This document shows positions 21,582-30,104 of a stretch of 64,000 nt of DNA, piece by piece. Source of the DNA: a virus. The notes under the pieces are model-generated. The model worked only from the letters and a program-made list of their open reading frames with translations, did not search any database and was not told the origin of the DNA. The translations under genes and the position numbers were made by a program. The stretch covers positions 16,435-80,434 of the IMG/VR virus record IMGVR_UViG_3300044634_000910; one strand, written 5' to 3'. Each line of letters starts with the position of its first letter. Position 1 is the first letter of the stretch.

Positions 21582-21813
21582 ACTTACCTTCTAATCTATT
21601 GATCTCATCTTTAATATAAAAGATTGCTTTCTCAAGATCCTGAATAGTTTTTGATTCATCCTTGATACCCGCTCTCCAAAGATACTTAAAAGCATTGCCA
21701 ATGTTAAAGTTGCGATGGCGTGTAATCTGAATACATTCCACCCCAGAAGGATCTGTTGTGTAGTGTGTTGGGTGGTTAACTTGGTCAACCGTTATGTTCA
21801 GGTTTTCACTCAT
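21571..21813 (-). CDS. DUF3310-family protein
   Basis: 80 aa from MSENLNITVDQVNHPTHY, with GGAGG 6 nt upstream. VNHPTHYTTDPSGVECIQIT, FNIGNAFKYLWRAG.KDE..QDL.KAIFYIKDEI is the full DUF3310 signature (also called SaV-like, 'nucleotide kinase'-annotated). Common in phages; role uncertain. Overlaps the small terminase gene. Confidence 0.9.
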   Translation of the reverse strand: MSENLNITVDQVNHPTHYTTDPSGVECIQITRHRNFNIGNAFKYLWRAGIKDESKTIQDLEKAIFYIKDEINRLEGKYVN

Positions 21814-21928
21814 CATCTTCCTCCCAGTCAAACGCTTCTGGCATATTACGCAGTGTTGCAGTGGCATAGGAGATACCAACTGCTGCTACTAATGATAATA
21901 TAAAAAGCATATACTTAATCTTTTTCAT
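21806..21928 (-). CDS. 40-aa membrane protein
   Basis: MKKIKYMLFILSLVAAVGIS with an acidic end (AFDWEEDDE). One membrane helix or uncleaved signal. ATGA overlap upstream and start-in-stop overlap downstream. Function unknown. Confidence 0.6.
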   Translation of the reverse strand: MKKIKYMLFILSLVAAVGISYATATLRNMPEAFDWEEDDE

Positions 21929-22080
21929 CGCTTTGATTTCCTTAATTTAAATTTTGCAAGGTAGACATAGATGGTCTCAACACTAGCACCACACTCCTTA
22001 GCAATTTCTTCTGGAGTCCTTTTATCCACAAGATATCTCTTACGCATATAGACTTCGCTTGTATATAGTTTAGCACCCAC
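21925..22080 (-). CDS. Small helix-turn-helix protein
   Basis: 51 aa. TPEEIAKECGASVETIYVYLAKFKLRK is a clear helix-turn-helix of the kind found in phage regulators and resolvase C-termini. GTG start 4 nt after the upstream stop; AAAGGGG is farther upstream than ideal, so the ATG of YMRKRY is a possible alternative. Could regulate the terminase region. Confidence 0.6.
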   Translation of the reverse strand: MGAKLYTSEVYMRKRYLVDKRTPEEIAKECGASVETIYVYLAKFKLRKSKR

Positions 22081-22084
22081 GGTA

Positions 22085-22729
22085 TTAATTGTCAACCCCT
22101 TTCTCTTCTATATCATAATTAAATCTATTAGAGTTTTCCATAATCCATTTATCCTGATTTTCAACATCATATTTTCTCTCATTAATTATTCTATCAATCA
22201 GGTATTCTTTTTCAAGTGTAAATGATGGCTCATAAATACGAACTCTGTTGTTAGGCTGAATGGCAAAATTCCCATCATCTCTTTGTATAACATGCCCACA
22301 TTTATGGTCTGCAGGGCTTTCGGAGTAGCCGTCATCTAAAACATTTGTATCTGGATTGTGCCAGTCTAATGTGAATAGATAGGTTCCTTTATGCATTGTT
22401 TTTGTTCTATCAATGTAAGACATTCTAAGGTTAGTTAAATTTTCAAACCGAGTTACTGCAATGTGATGGCTAAAAGAATTCCACAAAACTAAATTGTGAA
22501 GATCTACTTCAGGTACTCCTGGCTCAGTACAAAATGCAGAGATTGGAAGTCTCCACCAAAGTCCACCATCTGGCATCATAATGTGGAACAATGGGCTTCT
22601 GGACTTCAAACTTGACACACCAAAAACAACACACTCAAAGTATTTATCGTGGCTATCTTGGTGATTTCTTAAATAGTTTCCACGCACATAGCAATTTATT
22701 GGTGGTATGTTTGCATTTAACTCTGGCAT
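22085..22729 (-). CDS. Conserved-looking phage protein, 214 aa
   Basis: Cytoplasmic alpha/beta protein rich in Trp, His and Tyr (DGGLWWRLPISAFC, VLWNSFSHHIAVTRFENL, GTYLFTLDWHNPD). No catalytic signature is recognised. It lies between the resolvase and the small regulators and shares a one-base overlap with the RuvC-like gene. I have no function for it. Confidence 0.6.
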   Translation of the reverse strand: MPELNANIPPINCYVRGNYLRNHQDSHDKYFECVVFGVSSLKSRSPLFHIMMPDGGLWWRLPISAFCTEPGVPEVDLHNLVLWNSFSHHIAVTRFENLTNLRMSYIDRTKTMHKGTYLFTLDWHNPDTNVLDDGYSESPADHKCGHVIQRDDGNFAIQPNNRVRIYEPSFTLEKEYLIDRIINERKYDVENQDKWIMENSNRFNYDIEEKGVDN

Positions 22730-23325
22730 TATTCAGTCCACCCTACTGCTTTATTCCAATTCTTAATTGCCCAATGACCAATTCCGCAGGCATCTGCCAC
22801 ATCGTTGTCTGTTATTGTTCTGTCGTATTGCATGTTAATAAAACTAATTGTTCTTTGCTTTCTTAGTTCTCTCTCATAAGACTTAAGCCATGACTCTGAC
22901 TTCCCTGGGTTTTGTGACTTAATAAATAGTTTTTCATCTTTAGATATCTTCTTGTTTCCAATAAAGTTCTGCCAAGTAATTGGCGCTACCTTTCCTATAA
23001 CCTTCGTACCAGACTGTCCTGCTGCTCCAAGAATAGCGCCTTGTACAAGAGCAAGATCAGCAGCAGTCTTAGGGCTATTCATAAACACTGTGTGCTCAAT
23101 GACGATAGCCTCAAACCCTTCGTATATATCAAGAAAGGCCTTTACCTTTTGTCCAGCATCCATAACCTTTTCATAAGTGTCCTTGCCTTTAAAGTTAATC
23201 TTGCCTACCGACTTTAATGTTTTTTCCTGTGTATCAAAAATAGCAAAGGCAAGACTATTAGTGCTTGCATCGATAGCACAAATAGTTTTTGGAGGTTTAG
23301 TTCCTATTGCCTCTGCTAATTTCAT
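22729..23325 (-). CDS. RuvC-like Holliday-junction resolvase
   Basis: 198 aa with an RNase H-fold active site: D19 (CAIDAST), E77 (AIVIEHT) and the C-terminal DNDVADACGIGHW (D173, D175, D178). It cuts branched DNA, needed to clear replication and recombination junctions before packaging. Adjacent to the zinc protein and RecB-like nuclease and close to the terminase, which fits that role. Confidence 0.85.
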   Translation of the reverse strand: MKLAEAIGTKPPKTICAIDASTNSLAFAIFDTQEKTLKSVGKINFKGKDTYEKVMDAGQKVKAFLDIYEGFEAIVIEHTVFMNSPKTAADLALVQGAILGAAGQSGTKVIGKVAPITWQNFIGNKKISKDEKLFIKSQNPGKSESWLKSYERELRKQRTISFINMQYDRTITDNDVADACGIGHWAIKNWNKAVGWTE

Positions 23326-23597
23326 TTTAAATTATCCTTAATTTTTTTTAACGCTTTTGCTACATCTGAAGGGTTGACATTGCATTTTACGCAAAGAGTT
23401 TCGTCATTATATATTGACAAAGGCTCTTTGCATGACTTACAATTTCTTTCCTTTCCTTTTCTTTTTTGTCGTCTAGAAACTATATACCTTGCAGCAATTT
23501 TTTCTTTTGTTGCCATGTCTCTACACTCTGGTGAGCAATATATTTGATATGCTATATCTGTTTTAAATTGTTTATCACACCATTGACAATGCTTCAT
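23322..23597 (-). CDS. Double zinc-knuckle protein
   Basis: 91 aa. First site C4-x2-C7...C21-x3-C25 (CQWCDKQF...YCSPECRD), second site CKSCKEP...CVKC, separated by a very basic stretch (RRQKRKGKERN). Likely binds nucleic acid. ATGA overlap with the RuvC gene. Function not known. Confidence 0.65.
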   Translation of the reverse strand: MKHCQWCDKQFKTDIAYQIYCSPECRDMATKEKIAARYIVSRRQKRKGKERNCKSCKEPLSIYNDETLCVKCNVNPSDVAKALKKIKDNLK

Positions 23598-24375
23598 CTA
23601 TAGGCTCCAAGGACTTTAGTTTAAAGTCTCCCTTGCCAGCATCTGCACAAGCCTTTTTAATAGGACATGATTTGCAAATTTTTGAATTTGAACGATAGTT
23701 CTTTTCAGGCAGAGTTCTGTCGACCCAAGCCTTACGAACTGATCTCATCCATTCAAACGTCTGGTCTACCCACCGACGATAATAATCATTTACTTCTACT
23801 GGAAGAATAAGCAACTCGTGATTGTTTTTATTTTCATAAATAAGAACAGCCTTTGCTTTCTTAAGAATCTTCATATAAATAAGTAACTGAACAAGGTGTC
23901 CAGTCTTAGGTTTCATATGTGCCTTACGGTACTCAAAACCTTCATTCATCATTGTTTTAATTTCGCCAAGGAGTTCTTCTCCCTGCCAATTAATCATAAC
24001 ATCTCCATAGCCAAAGATTGGCGGATCAGTATAAGTTATTTTAAACTCTTCGTCTACAAGAAAATCAGGAACATTTCTCATTGCTTCCTGAATTCTTTCG
24101 TGTGATTTTGTTCCTGCAGTCATATTGGCTGCGCTATATGGTGTTGCATCATCTTCAAACATCTGACCATCAAAAGCAAGGTACCAATATCTTGGGCACT
24201 CTCCATGCCCGTAGGCAATTGTAGATGGTGCAAAAGTCTTCTTCTGTGTCTGTTTGTCAATGCGGTTAACAGTATAACCAGACTGAATTTTTTCAGTCAA
24301 GCCAGCAACATCTATTGAGTGTACTGGTGGCTTTTCCTGCTTTACCATAATCTGTTGCAATAAACTTTTTGTCAT
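23575..24375 (-). CDS. RecB/Cas4-like PD-(D/E)xK exonuclease
   Basis: 266 aa. Nuclease core GYGDVMINWQ (metal-binding D), then LLGEIKT (E-x-K), residues about 122-140. QLLIYMKIL gives the QxxxY motif. Cysteines in HGECPRYWY and in CKSCPIKKAC could hold an Fe-S cluster as in Cas4 and AddB. It would act in recombination or end resection. No CRISPR array or other Cas gene exists here, so it is a recombination nuclease. Confidence 0.82.
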   Translation of the reverse strand: MTKSLLQQIMVKQEKPPVHSIDVAGLTEKIQSGYTVNRIDKQTQKKTFAPSTIAYGHGECPRYWYLAFDGQMFEDDATPYSAANMTAGTKSHERIQEAMRNVPDFLVDEEFKITYTDPPIFGYGDVMINWQGEELLGEIKTMMNEGFEYRKAHMKPKTGHLVQLLIYMKILKKAKAVLIYENKNNHELLILPVEVNDYYRRWVDQTFEWMRSVRKAWVDRTLPEKNYRSNSKICKSCPIKKACADAGKGDFKLKSLEPIDEALSMV

Positions 24376-24399
24376 TTTTTACTCGTTTCTATTAGTATA

Positions 24400-24408
24400 A
24401 GTATAGCA
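24400..24408 (-). promoter_or_regulatory. Extended -10 promoter of RecB-like gene
   Basis: Minus-strand TGCTATACT, 24 nt before the ATG at 24375, in the short gap after the 24411-24716 gene. Confidence 0.5.
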
Positions 24409-24410
24409 GA

Positions 24411-24716
24411 TTAGCGTGTAATATATTTGAGTGCAGACACTAAATTATTAAGCGACTCTGCTGCCGTATAATAAAGATTCTTTTTTCCACGATCTGACTT
24501 GTCAACATTTGCCATCCATGTAGCCTTAAAAGCCATTTTTGCAGCAATTGCCTGAAGTCGCACTATCTCTACGTGAGCAACATTAATTGGGATGTCTGGC
24601 TTTATAATTAGTTTAGCAATCATTGTTAGTGCAACTGTTAGTTCTTCGTCTTCCATATAGTCTGCAATCTCTGCAAGACCGTTTACCATATCTATTGTTG
24701 TTCCCTGCTGTTCCAT
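24411..24716 (-). CDS. 101-aa helical protein
   Basis: All-helical (NGLAEIADYMEDEELTVALT, AKLIIKPDIPIN, VEIVRLQAIAAKMAFKATWM). Found between recombination genes and so probably linked to DNA metabolism, but no family is recognised. Confidence 0.55.
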   Translation of the reverse strand: MEQQGTTIDMVNGLAEIADYMEDEELTVALTMIAKLIIKPDIPINVAHVEIVRLQAIAAKMAFKATWMANVDKSDRGKKNLYYTAAESLNNLVSALKYITR

Positions 24717-24997
24717 TATTCCTCCACCATGTTTTCTAAAATACTCATCTCAATTATAGCAAGTCTTACCTTTGCATTACCCTCGCCCATTACCACAACG
24801 ATGGCTGGGTCCTTGCCATTCTTCATGGCATCTGTTGTTGCCTTAGCCCAAACCTCTTTATTCAAAGTAAAAGATTTTCCAACCTCTTTAAAATCTACAA
24901 CAAAGTTTTTCCAGGAAGCATCTCCCTTTTGAGTATTGCGACCAGAGTTCTTGTGCTGCTTAGCACCTATTCTCTTAGACTCACTCTTCTCTGTCAT
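24716..24997 (-). CDS. Possible PD-(D/E)xK junction-resolvase-like protein
   Basis: 93 aa from MTEKSESKRIGAKQHKNSGR; GGAAGGG precedes this ATG. The run KGDASWKNFVVDFKEVGKSF has the D...(D/E)xK spacing of small Hjr-like nucleases, followed by helices (NKEVWAKATTDAMKNGKDPA) and VVVMGEG. Known phage proteins with this plan are proposed to be nucleases, but the residue match is short. Overlaps the zinc-finger gene upstream. Confidence 0.4.
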   Translation of the reverse strand: MTEKSESKRIGAKQHKNSGRNTQKGDASWKNFVVDFKEVGKSFTLNKEVWAKATTDAMKNGKDPAIVVVMGEGNAKVRLAIIEMSILENMVEE

Positions 24998-25157
24998 TAC
25001 CCTTCCATTTCTGCTTTCCAAACTTAACAGTACTTAGGTGTTTACTTGGACACATCCATGTTGCAGTTTTTGTATCTGCATAAAGCCTTAAAGATTTAAC
25101 CTCTGCTTTGCATTCATGGCAAACAAACTTTCCATTATAAACTGTATAACTAGCCAT
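24981..25157 (-). CDS. 58-aa zinc-finger protein
   Basis: MASYTVYNGKFVCHECKAEV...CPSKH: C-x2-C and C-x3-H ligands about 20 residues apart, with a basic C-terminus. The ATG overlaps the recA-like stop region. Not recognised beyond the zinc site. Confidence 0.6.
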   Translation of the reverse strand: MASYTVYNGKFVCHECKAEVKSLRLYADTKTATWMCPSKHLSTVKFGKQKWKGNDREE

Positions 25158-26160
25158 TTAGTTTAGCCTTGATTGATTCTTGCAAGTCAAGATCCTCTCT
25201 TACACGATTAACAAACGCTTCCTTGCCCTGCACTTTTGTTCCATCAGGAAGTATGTACCAGGCACCTGTACGCTCTACAATGCCGTTTAATTCTGCGGTA
25301 GTAACCAAATCACCAATGGTATCAAGACCAATATCGTCACCTCTAAAATAAAAATCGTACTCACCAGACTGGAACCCTGGAGAGGTTTTGGAGAACTGAA
25401 GTTCCCACTTAATAGTTCTACCAATCTTTTCTTCAATTAATTTATCTCCTACCTTGATCTTTCCCTTAATCGCTTGATTGTCTGACTCTGAAGAAAAGAG
25501 TTTAATAATACATGAGGAATAAAACTTAGTAGCCTGACCACCAGAAGGCTGCTGGCTAGTATACATAGCATTAATATTATTACGAGACTGAGAAATGAGA
25601 ACAAGCAAAGTTGGCTTAACTTTATTGTTTGCATAGTTAAGCATTTTCCATGCGTTACTAAAGTCACGGGATTCTGCTCCAATCTGCTTTGTGTTTTCCA
25701 AAGCCTTCATTTCATCTGTGTCCTTTTCAAAATAAATTGCAGGAAGCATAGATGTAATAGAGTCTACCACAATTAAATCAACTCCAGCATTCATCAGCCC
25801 TACTCCAACATCTACCATGTCACTGATAGTTCTTGCTTGTGAGTAGATTAGTTTTTCTGGATCTACACCAAGAGTTCTAGCCCATTCTTCTGAGTACGAC
25901 ATCTCTGAGTCAATCCATGCACACAACTTGCCCTCTGCCTGTGCTAAAGCAATCATTTGAAGGCACATAGAGGACTTTGCAGAAGACTTAGAACCCCAGA
26001 TAAGGACTTGTCTGCCGTAAGGAAGCCCACCACCCAAGGCACGGTTCAAACCAAAACTGGGTGTAGGCTGGTACTCATAGTTAACTCCTACCCCGCTACC
26101 CAATCTCTTTCTTAACTTTGGGTCAAGTTGTGCTAACGCTTCTTCTATACTAACTGACAT
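25150..26160 (-). CDS. recA-like: RecA-like recombinase
   Basis: 336 aa. Walker A GSKSSAKSS (56-64), Walker B DLIVVDSITS, and a RecA-type pattern (LNRALGGGLPYGRQVLIWG; LISQSRNNINAM; SGGQATKFYSS). UvsX/RecA recombinases load on single-stranded DNA and drive strand exchange. GGAGG lies 6 nt before the second ATG (26160), which is chosen over 26166. Overlaps the end of the polymerase gene. Confidence 0.93.
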   Translation of the reverse strand: MSVSIEEALAQLDPKLRKRLGSGVGVNYEYQPTPSFGLNRALGGGLPYGRQVLIWGSKSSAKSSMCLQMIALAQAEGKLCAWIDSEMSYSEEWARTLGVDPEKLIYSQARTISDMVDVGVGLMNAGVDLIVVDSITSMLPAIYFEKDTDEMKALENTKQIGAESRDFSNAWKMLNYANNKVKPTLLVLISQSRNNINAMYTSQQPSGGQATKFYSSCIIKLFSSESDNQAIKGKIKVGDKLIEEKIGRTIKWELQFSKTSPGFQSGEYDFYFRGDDIGLDTIGDLVTTAELNGIVERTGAWYILPDGTKVQGKEAFVNRVREDLDLQESIKAKLNG

Positions 26161-29100
26161 GTACATCCTCCAATGTTACGGTTCCGTCTTTAGTCTTACC
26201 AAAATCAAACTTATAAGATTTTCCTTCTTCAATATGCATGTACGCTTTTGCAAAAGATGTAGGGAAAACTGTAATAGAATGCAGATCTCTACTTGTATCT
26301 GCAAGTGTAAGAGATGCCATCTTCTTGCCAGTCTTTGTAACTCTTGGTTTAAAAGAGACTACAAACATTTCATCATCTTTGTATGGAAGTTGCTTATAAC
26401 TTAAGAACTTTACAAGAGCATGTGATGATTCTTTTATCTCATCTGAAGGTATGAAAGAAACAATCCTATTATCATTACACAAGACCAGATAAGAACGACC
26501 TGTCTCAATAGTTGTATTTTCATCATCAAATATACCGACACTGCCAGTTTTGTCCAAAATTTCAACTCGTGACCATCCTGTTCCTCGTTTAATAGATTTT
26601 ACCATACCCATAAAAATGTATGATCCTTTTTCTTCAAAGTCTACAATATCCTGAATGAACGCATAATAATGAGAAGGTATTGTAATATTAAACTCTGGAA
26701 GGTTTAAGTATTCATACAGGTTCTCTTTAATCTCCTGATCATTTCTGGGATTATCATTAAATGTTGCTGCACCAATTACTTTTAGTGCCTGGAGTGCACG
26801 GCTGTTTACTCCGTTTCCTTTTGTAAAGGTAAACTCTTCGAGTTCTTTATATGAACTAAAAGGTCGTGCTGAGATATATCTCTCACCAATCTTGTCAGAT
26901 ATGAACTTGATAGCACTGAGTCCAAACCTAATGCCCTTACCCTCAATCTTAAAATCAATATCCGAATCGTTAATGTGAGGTAACTTAATGCTAATGCCCA
27001 TTCTTTTTGCTTCAATAAGGTATTCAGTTCTTGCATCTTTGTCCTTTTCATTCTTTAGCACTGAGTACATAAACTCAAGTGGGTAATAATACTTTAACCA
27101 TGCTGTCCAATAGGATAGCGTTGAGTATGCTACTGCGTGAGATTTATTAAATGAATACCCTGCGTGAGCCTCAAAGTCATGCCATAGATCACGAGCAGCG
27201 TTAGGAGCAATAAACTTAGATGCACCCTCTACGAACTTCTCTTTAAACTGATCAAATTCTTTAGCATCTTTTTTCTTGCCAATGATTTTTCTAACTTTAT
27301 CTGCTTCCGACATGGACATACCGCCAAGGTGTACGCATGCTTGCATAACCTGTTCCTGGTAAAGAATACAGCCATATGTGTCCTCCGTAAATTGTTTTAG
27401 TACTTGGTGAGTATAGGAAATGTTTTGACGACCATGCTTACGATCAACATAGTCCTTACCAATAGTATTCATTGCACCTGGACGAACAAGAGCATTTGAT
27501 GCTGCAAGTTCATTTAGATTCTTGACACCCATCTTAACAAGAAGGTTTGTGTATGGTGCTGCTTCACACTGAAACACTCCCTTTGTATATCCGTCAGATA
27601 GCATCTGATAAACATTTGCATCATCCATCTTGATCTTAAGAAGGTCGATCTTCTTTCCATCTCGCTCTTTAATAATATCAATTGTATTCTTAAGAACAGA
27701 CAATGTCTTAAGACCAAGCGCATCAATCTTAATTAAACCAATTCTTTCAGCCTCTTCCATGTCAACACCAACTACTGGAATTCTTTCGTCAGACCCAGTA
27801 GATGATCTTGTTTCAAGTGGTGCATACCTAAAGATTGGTTCTTTTGCAGTTACAACACCAGCAGCGTGAATACCTGTGCCACGAATTCGACCACGAAGTT
27901 GTTCTCCGTAAACCTCTACCTCTGGATACTTCTCACGAAACTCGTATGTTGATTTTGATGTACAGAAATCATCCCATGTATCTACAGTCTTTAAAACCTT
28001 ATTAACATCTGATAGAGGAATGTTTAATACTCGTGCAACATCTCTAACAATTCCCTTACCTGTAAACTCAAGGAAGGTGGCAATAGATGCAACATGTCGA
28101 TACTGTCTAACAAGATAATCTTTAACTTCTTCACGACGAGTATCTTGAATATCTGTATCGATATCTGGGAAGTCGTTACGCTCTGGATTAATAAAGCGGA
28201 AGAACAAAAGATTGTGCTCAATAGGATCAATGTCTGTAATCTTTAATGCATAACAAACCAGAGAACCAGCAGATGAGCCACGACCTGGGCCTACCATAAT
28301 CTCTTCCTTCTTGGCCCAGTTGATCATGTTACTTACAACAAGGAAGTAGGGCGCAAACTTCTTATCCTTAATAATCTGCAACTCTTCTTCAAGTCTATCA
28401 AGGTACTCTTGGTTTTCTGACAAACCTCGCTCTACCAAACCTTCCAATGCAGCCTTTGCAAGTTCCTTGTCAGGACTCTTATACTGTACTGGTAAAAGGT
28501 TTAGTCCTTCTTGAATGCCATAGTCTCCTACTGTCTCTGCTAATAGGAGTGTGTTTGAGTAGATGTCTGGTCTATCAATACCCTGCGCTTCCATGGCTGC
28601 TTTGATCTCTTCATAAGATAGAAGGTGGATGTCAAACTTATTAAATGACATCTGACGGTCTTCGCCATAGAGATAATCAAGGCGCTGCATCATGTTGCCT
28701 TTTTTCTTTGATTTTTCATATGTTGTATCTTTTACAAACTTACCATGTGTGTTCATAAGCAACTTAAACTCTTGAACTTCTTTTTGTGATGGGTCAACAT
28801 GGTGGCAGTCTGGTGTAACAATAACTTTGATATCAAACTCATCCGCAAGTTCTATTAAATACTTATTTATGTGTGCTTCATTGTGAGGCATAACCTCAAT
28901 GTAGTAGTCATCAGCAAAGCGCTCTTTAAACCAAGAGATGTATTTCTTTGCAAGAGCAAACTCTTCTTCCTCAAGTGCTTTAACTAAAACGCTACTTGGG
29001 CAAGCAGAAGAAACAATAATTCCTTCTTTATATTTTTCTAATATAGTAAAATCAAATCTTGGCTTCTTAAAGAAACCATCTGTCCAAGATAGTTCACTAA

Positions 29101-29425
29101 TCTTATTAAGGTTTTCCAAACCAATTTGATTCTTGGCTAGAAGGATAATGTGGTTGTAGACAAGGTCTTGTTGACCTTCTCTTTCAGACTTATCTCGTGT
29201 ATCAGATATGTCTGCACACATGTATCCTTCTAGACCTAGAATTGGCTTAATGCCCTTTGCTTTTGCAATACGGTGCAGTTCCCTATGCCCAGATAAAGTA
29301 CCGTGGTCAGTGATGGCAATTGCTGGCATCCCTAACTCAACTGCACGGTTCACGTATTCTTCTGGAGTAGCAATCCCATCAAATAAACTAAAATGGGTAT
29401 GGACATGTAAGCCGACGTAGTTCAT
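26150..29425 (-). CDS. dnaE-like: DNA polymerase III alpha subunit
   Basis: 1091 aa, C-family replicative polymerase. N-terminal PHP domain (LHVHTHFSLFDGIATPEEYV, AIAITDHGTLSGH) with intact metal-binding histidines. Palm aspartates in NDFPDIDTDIQDTRR, GRGSSAGSLVCYALKI in the active centre, AHAGYSFNKSHAVAY and a C-terminal OB-like segment (FMGMVKSIKRG). It gives the phage its own replicase, with the helicase, primase and SSB nearby. The start is 2 nt after the SSB stop; the frame to 29470 is rejected. Phages more often use family A or B polymerases. Confidence 0.95.
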   Translation of the reverse strand: MNYVGLHVHTHFSLFDGIATPEEYVNRAVELGMPAIAITDHGTLSGHRELHRIAKAKGIKPILGLEGYMCADISDTRDKSEREGQQDLVYNHIILLAKNQIGLENLNKISELSWTDGFFKKPRFDFTILEKYKEGIIVSSACPSSVLVKALEEEEFALAKKYISWFKERFADDYYIEVMPHNEAHINKYLIELADEFDIKVIVTPDCHHVDPSQKEVQEFKLLMNTHGKFVKDTTYEKSKKKGNMMQRLDYLYGEDRQMSFNKFDIHLLSYEEIKAAMEAQGIDRPDIYSNTLLLAETVGDYGIQEGLNLLPVQYKSPDKELAKAALEGLVERGLSENQEYLDRLEEELQIIKDKKFAPYFLVVSNMINWAKKEEIMVGPGRGSSAGSLVCYALKITDIDPIEHNLLFFRFINPERNDFPDIDTDIQDTRREEVKDYLVRQYRHVASIATFLEFTGKGIVRDVARVLNIPLSDVNKVLKTVDTWDDFCTSKSTYEFREKYPEVEVYGEQLRGRIRGTGIHAAGVVTAKEPIFRYAPLETRSSTGSDERIPVVGVDMEEAERIGLIKIDALGLKTLSVLKNTIDIIKERDGKKIDLLKIKMDDANVYQMLSDGYTKGVFQCEAAPYTNLLVKMGVKNLNELAASNALVRPGAMNTIGKDYVDRKHGRQNISYTHQVLKQFTEDTYGCILYQEQVMQACVHLGGMSMSEADKVRKIIGKKKDAKEFDQFKEKFVEGASKFIAPNAARDLWHDFEAHAGYSFNKSHAVAYSTLSYWTAWLKYYYPLEFMYSVLKNEKDKDARTEYLIEAKRMGISIKLPHINDSDIDFKIEGKGIRFGLSAIKFISDKIGERYISARPFSSYKELEEFTFTKGNGVNSRALQALKVIGAATFNDNPRNDQEIKENLYEYLNLPEFNITIPSHYYAFIQDIVDFEEKGSYIFMGMVKSIKRGTGWSRVEILDKTGSVGIFDDENTTIETGRSYLVLCNDNRIVSFIPSDEIKESSHALVKFLSYKQLPYKDDEMFVVSFKPRVTKTGKKMASLTLADTSRDLHSITVFPTSFAKAYMHIEEGKSYKFDFGKTKDGTVTLEDVHVS

Positions 29426-29426
29426 A

Positions 29427-30080
29427 TTACCAATCAGCGTTTGTTGCTGAAGTGGCAGATGGGCCATCAAAGCCCAAATAGAACGCTTCTTGTTCTGCGT
29501 AAGGAACCTTGCGTAGTGCAGATTCTAGTGGGTAAGGCTTAATGTCTCCCCAGTTAAATGGTTCCTTGTCTGGTGCAGATGGAATTAGTGTGTAGTTAGT
29601 TTCAGTTCCCTGACCATTACGCTTTAACTTCCACTGTACATTTGAGATGCTTCCTGTTTCAAGTGCATACTCACGAATTGTGTTGAATGATGATTGCTTG
29701 CTGATACCCATTGACCAGATTGCAACATATGGTGCTTCAATGCCATCGTCTACAAGAACGTTGCAATAGAAACGAAGACGTGCTCTCCAGCCAGCCTTTG
29801 GATCCTTGCGGTGCATTTCTTCAGCCCAGTCACGACCTTCTGTATCCATTGTGTCTACAGCCTTGCGCTTGTAGTCCTTTGGGTTTGTGTGTTCTGATAC
29901 AACGATTGCTAGACCACGCTCTGCATTGTAGTTTGCTGAGTCTTCGTCAAGTTCTTCTAAAAATCTAATCTTTACAGACTGACCGTCTGCAAGTTTTAGC
30001 CACTTAACCTTTGGGCCGTCGCCACCCTTTGGGCCATCTAGTACTGGGCCCATCTCTTTGATTCCTCTTAGTATTGCCAT
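29427..30080 (-). CDS. ssb-like: Single-stranded DNA-binding protein (gp32-like)
   Basis: 217 aa. Basic/aromatic core (KVKWLKLADGQSVKIRFLEE, GWRARLRFYCNVLV, APYVAIWSMGISKQ), with EHTNPKDYKRKAVDTMD, resembles gp32/T7-gp2.5-like phage SSBs with an OB fold. The usual acidic tail is weak (GPSATSATNADW). AAAGGAG lies before the ATG. The gene sits between primase and polymerase, as expected for a replisome SSB. Confidence 0.75.
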   Translation of the reverse strand: MAILRGIKEMGPVLDGPKGGDGPKVKWLKLADGQSVKIRFLEELDEDSANYNAERGLAIVVSEHTNPKDYKRKAVDTMDTEGRDWAEEMHRKDPKAGWRARLRFYCNVLVDDGIEAPYVAIWSMGISKQSSFNTIREYALETGSISNVQWKLKRNGQGTETNYTLIPSAPDKEPFNWGDIKPYPLESALRKVPYAEQEAFYLGFDGPSATSATNADW

Positions 30081-30104
30081 GTGTTTCTCCTTTGTGTCGT
30101 TATG

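Noticed and set aside
23575-24375. Cas4 as sign of a CRISPR system
   Set aside because: No array or other Cas gene is present. The gene is surrounded by RecA, RuvC and replication genes, so it is a recombination nuclease.
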